Below the pieces are notes generated by a model. It was not told the DNA's origin. It saw nothing but the letters and a program-made list of their open reading frames with translations, and did not search any database. Below are positions 33,251-33,308 of a stretch of DNA of 33,308 nt, piece by piece (position 1 is the stretch's first letter; the number at the start of each line of letters is the position of its first letter). Position numbers and translations under genes: made by a program. Origin of the DNA: Verrucomicrobiota bacterium (GTDB taxonomy: Bacteria > Verrucomicrobiota > Verrucomicrobiia > Limisphaerales > UBA11358); contig JAGWNY010000034.1 in the NCBI GenBank assembly GCA_028872915.1, forward strand, positions 1 through 33,308. Direction: 5' to 3'.

Positions 33251-33308
33251 ATGAGAGCCAACACAGCCCTCGTCATTGAGCCTGCCGCCAGTTGGCGGCG
33301 ATTGCAAG
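33251..33308 (+). CDS. Partial 5' end of the same unidentified element protein
   Basis: The ATG at 33251 gives MRANTALVIEPAASWRRLQ and runs off the window. It is identical in sequence to the left-end copy as far as both can be read. Which protein it is cannot be told from 19 residues. Confidence 0.55.
   Translation, partial: MRANTALVIEPAASWRRLQ

Larger units (their letters stand above)
33160..33308 (+). mobile_element. Right copy of the end-of-contig repeat
   Basis: It is the reverse complement of 3-151 with one mismatch, running to the window's last base. The identity starts abruptly at CGGGTGGTGTAAGG (33160), 93 bp upstream of the prenyltransferase start, which suggests this is the outer terminus of the element. 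It contains the same 10-bp arms (33196-33205 and 33241-33250) and the same ATG (33251) as the left copy. Confidence 0.7.

Noticed and set aside
1-33308. tRNA, rRNA or CRISPR
   Set aside because: No cloverleaf with a GGTTCGAA-type arm, no rRNA-like conserved block and no regularly spaced direct repeats with unique spacers were recognised. The only tandem array (30282-30407) has no spacers.

Overview
This 33.3 kb window looks like a complete assembly contig from a Verrucomicrobiota genome, most likely the Pedosphaerales/Limisphaerales (subdivision 3) side. The evidence is indirect. It carries many pseudopilins with the FTLIELLVV leader, some cleaved after Ala rather than Gly. A four-gene pseudopilin set resembles the 'Verru_Chthon cassette' A-D families. 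The giant secreted protein ends in a module finishing with an FYR(L/V) motif that is common in this group. No rRNA, tRNA or CRISPR was seen. Both ends of the window are the same 149-bp sequence in opposite orientation (one mismatch). Each holds the start of an outward-facing reading frame (MRANTALVIEPAASWRRLQ...), probably a multicopy mobile element at which the assembly broke.

Layout. (1) 234-2748: an FHA/zinc-finger protein on +, then prs (PRPP synthetase) and thiG (thiazole synthase) on -. (2) 2959-8841: a + strand cluster of two PilB/GspE-type assembly ATPases with the retraction ATPase PilT between them, then the inner-membrane platform protein GspF/PilC. (3) 8842-9601: its own promoter and a BrnT/BrnA-type toxin-antitoxin pair. 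(4) 9598-18140: six pseudopilin-type genes in the order G, G, H, I, J, K of a type II secretion operon, almost all joined by ATGA stop/start overlaps. The last, K-like, protein is enormous (1369 aa). (5) 18227-25891: a 2554-aa subtilisin-family protease with its own promoter, whose second P-domain appears to be split by nested insertions. (6) 25942-26604: a small SAM methyltransferase, convergent with (7) 26624-29986: an AddB-like helicase-nuclease subunit. (8) 29987-30902: a 916-bp gene-poor region with hairpins, a 41-bp AT-rich palindrome, 18-bp tandem repeats and a long inverted repeat. (9) 30903-32159: a tagaturonate epimerase (UxaE) family protein, convergent with (10) 32209-33066: a UbiA-family prenyltransferase.

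How the genes fit together (inference). Regions 2, 4 and 5 read as one export programme: two assembly ATPases and a platform protein build a pseudopilus of GspG-like subunits, capped by H/I/J/K-like minor pseudopilins with a giant tip protein. The large extracellular protease encoded immediately downstream is a natural candidate for a substrate or surface partner. No secretin (GspD/PilQ), GspC/L/M or prepilin peptidase is encoded here, so these would have to lie elsewhere. The toxin-antitoxin pair sits inside this cluster, and its antitoxin is translationally coupled to the first pseudopilin.
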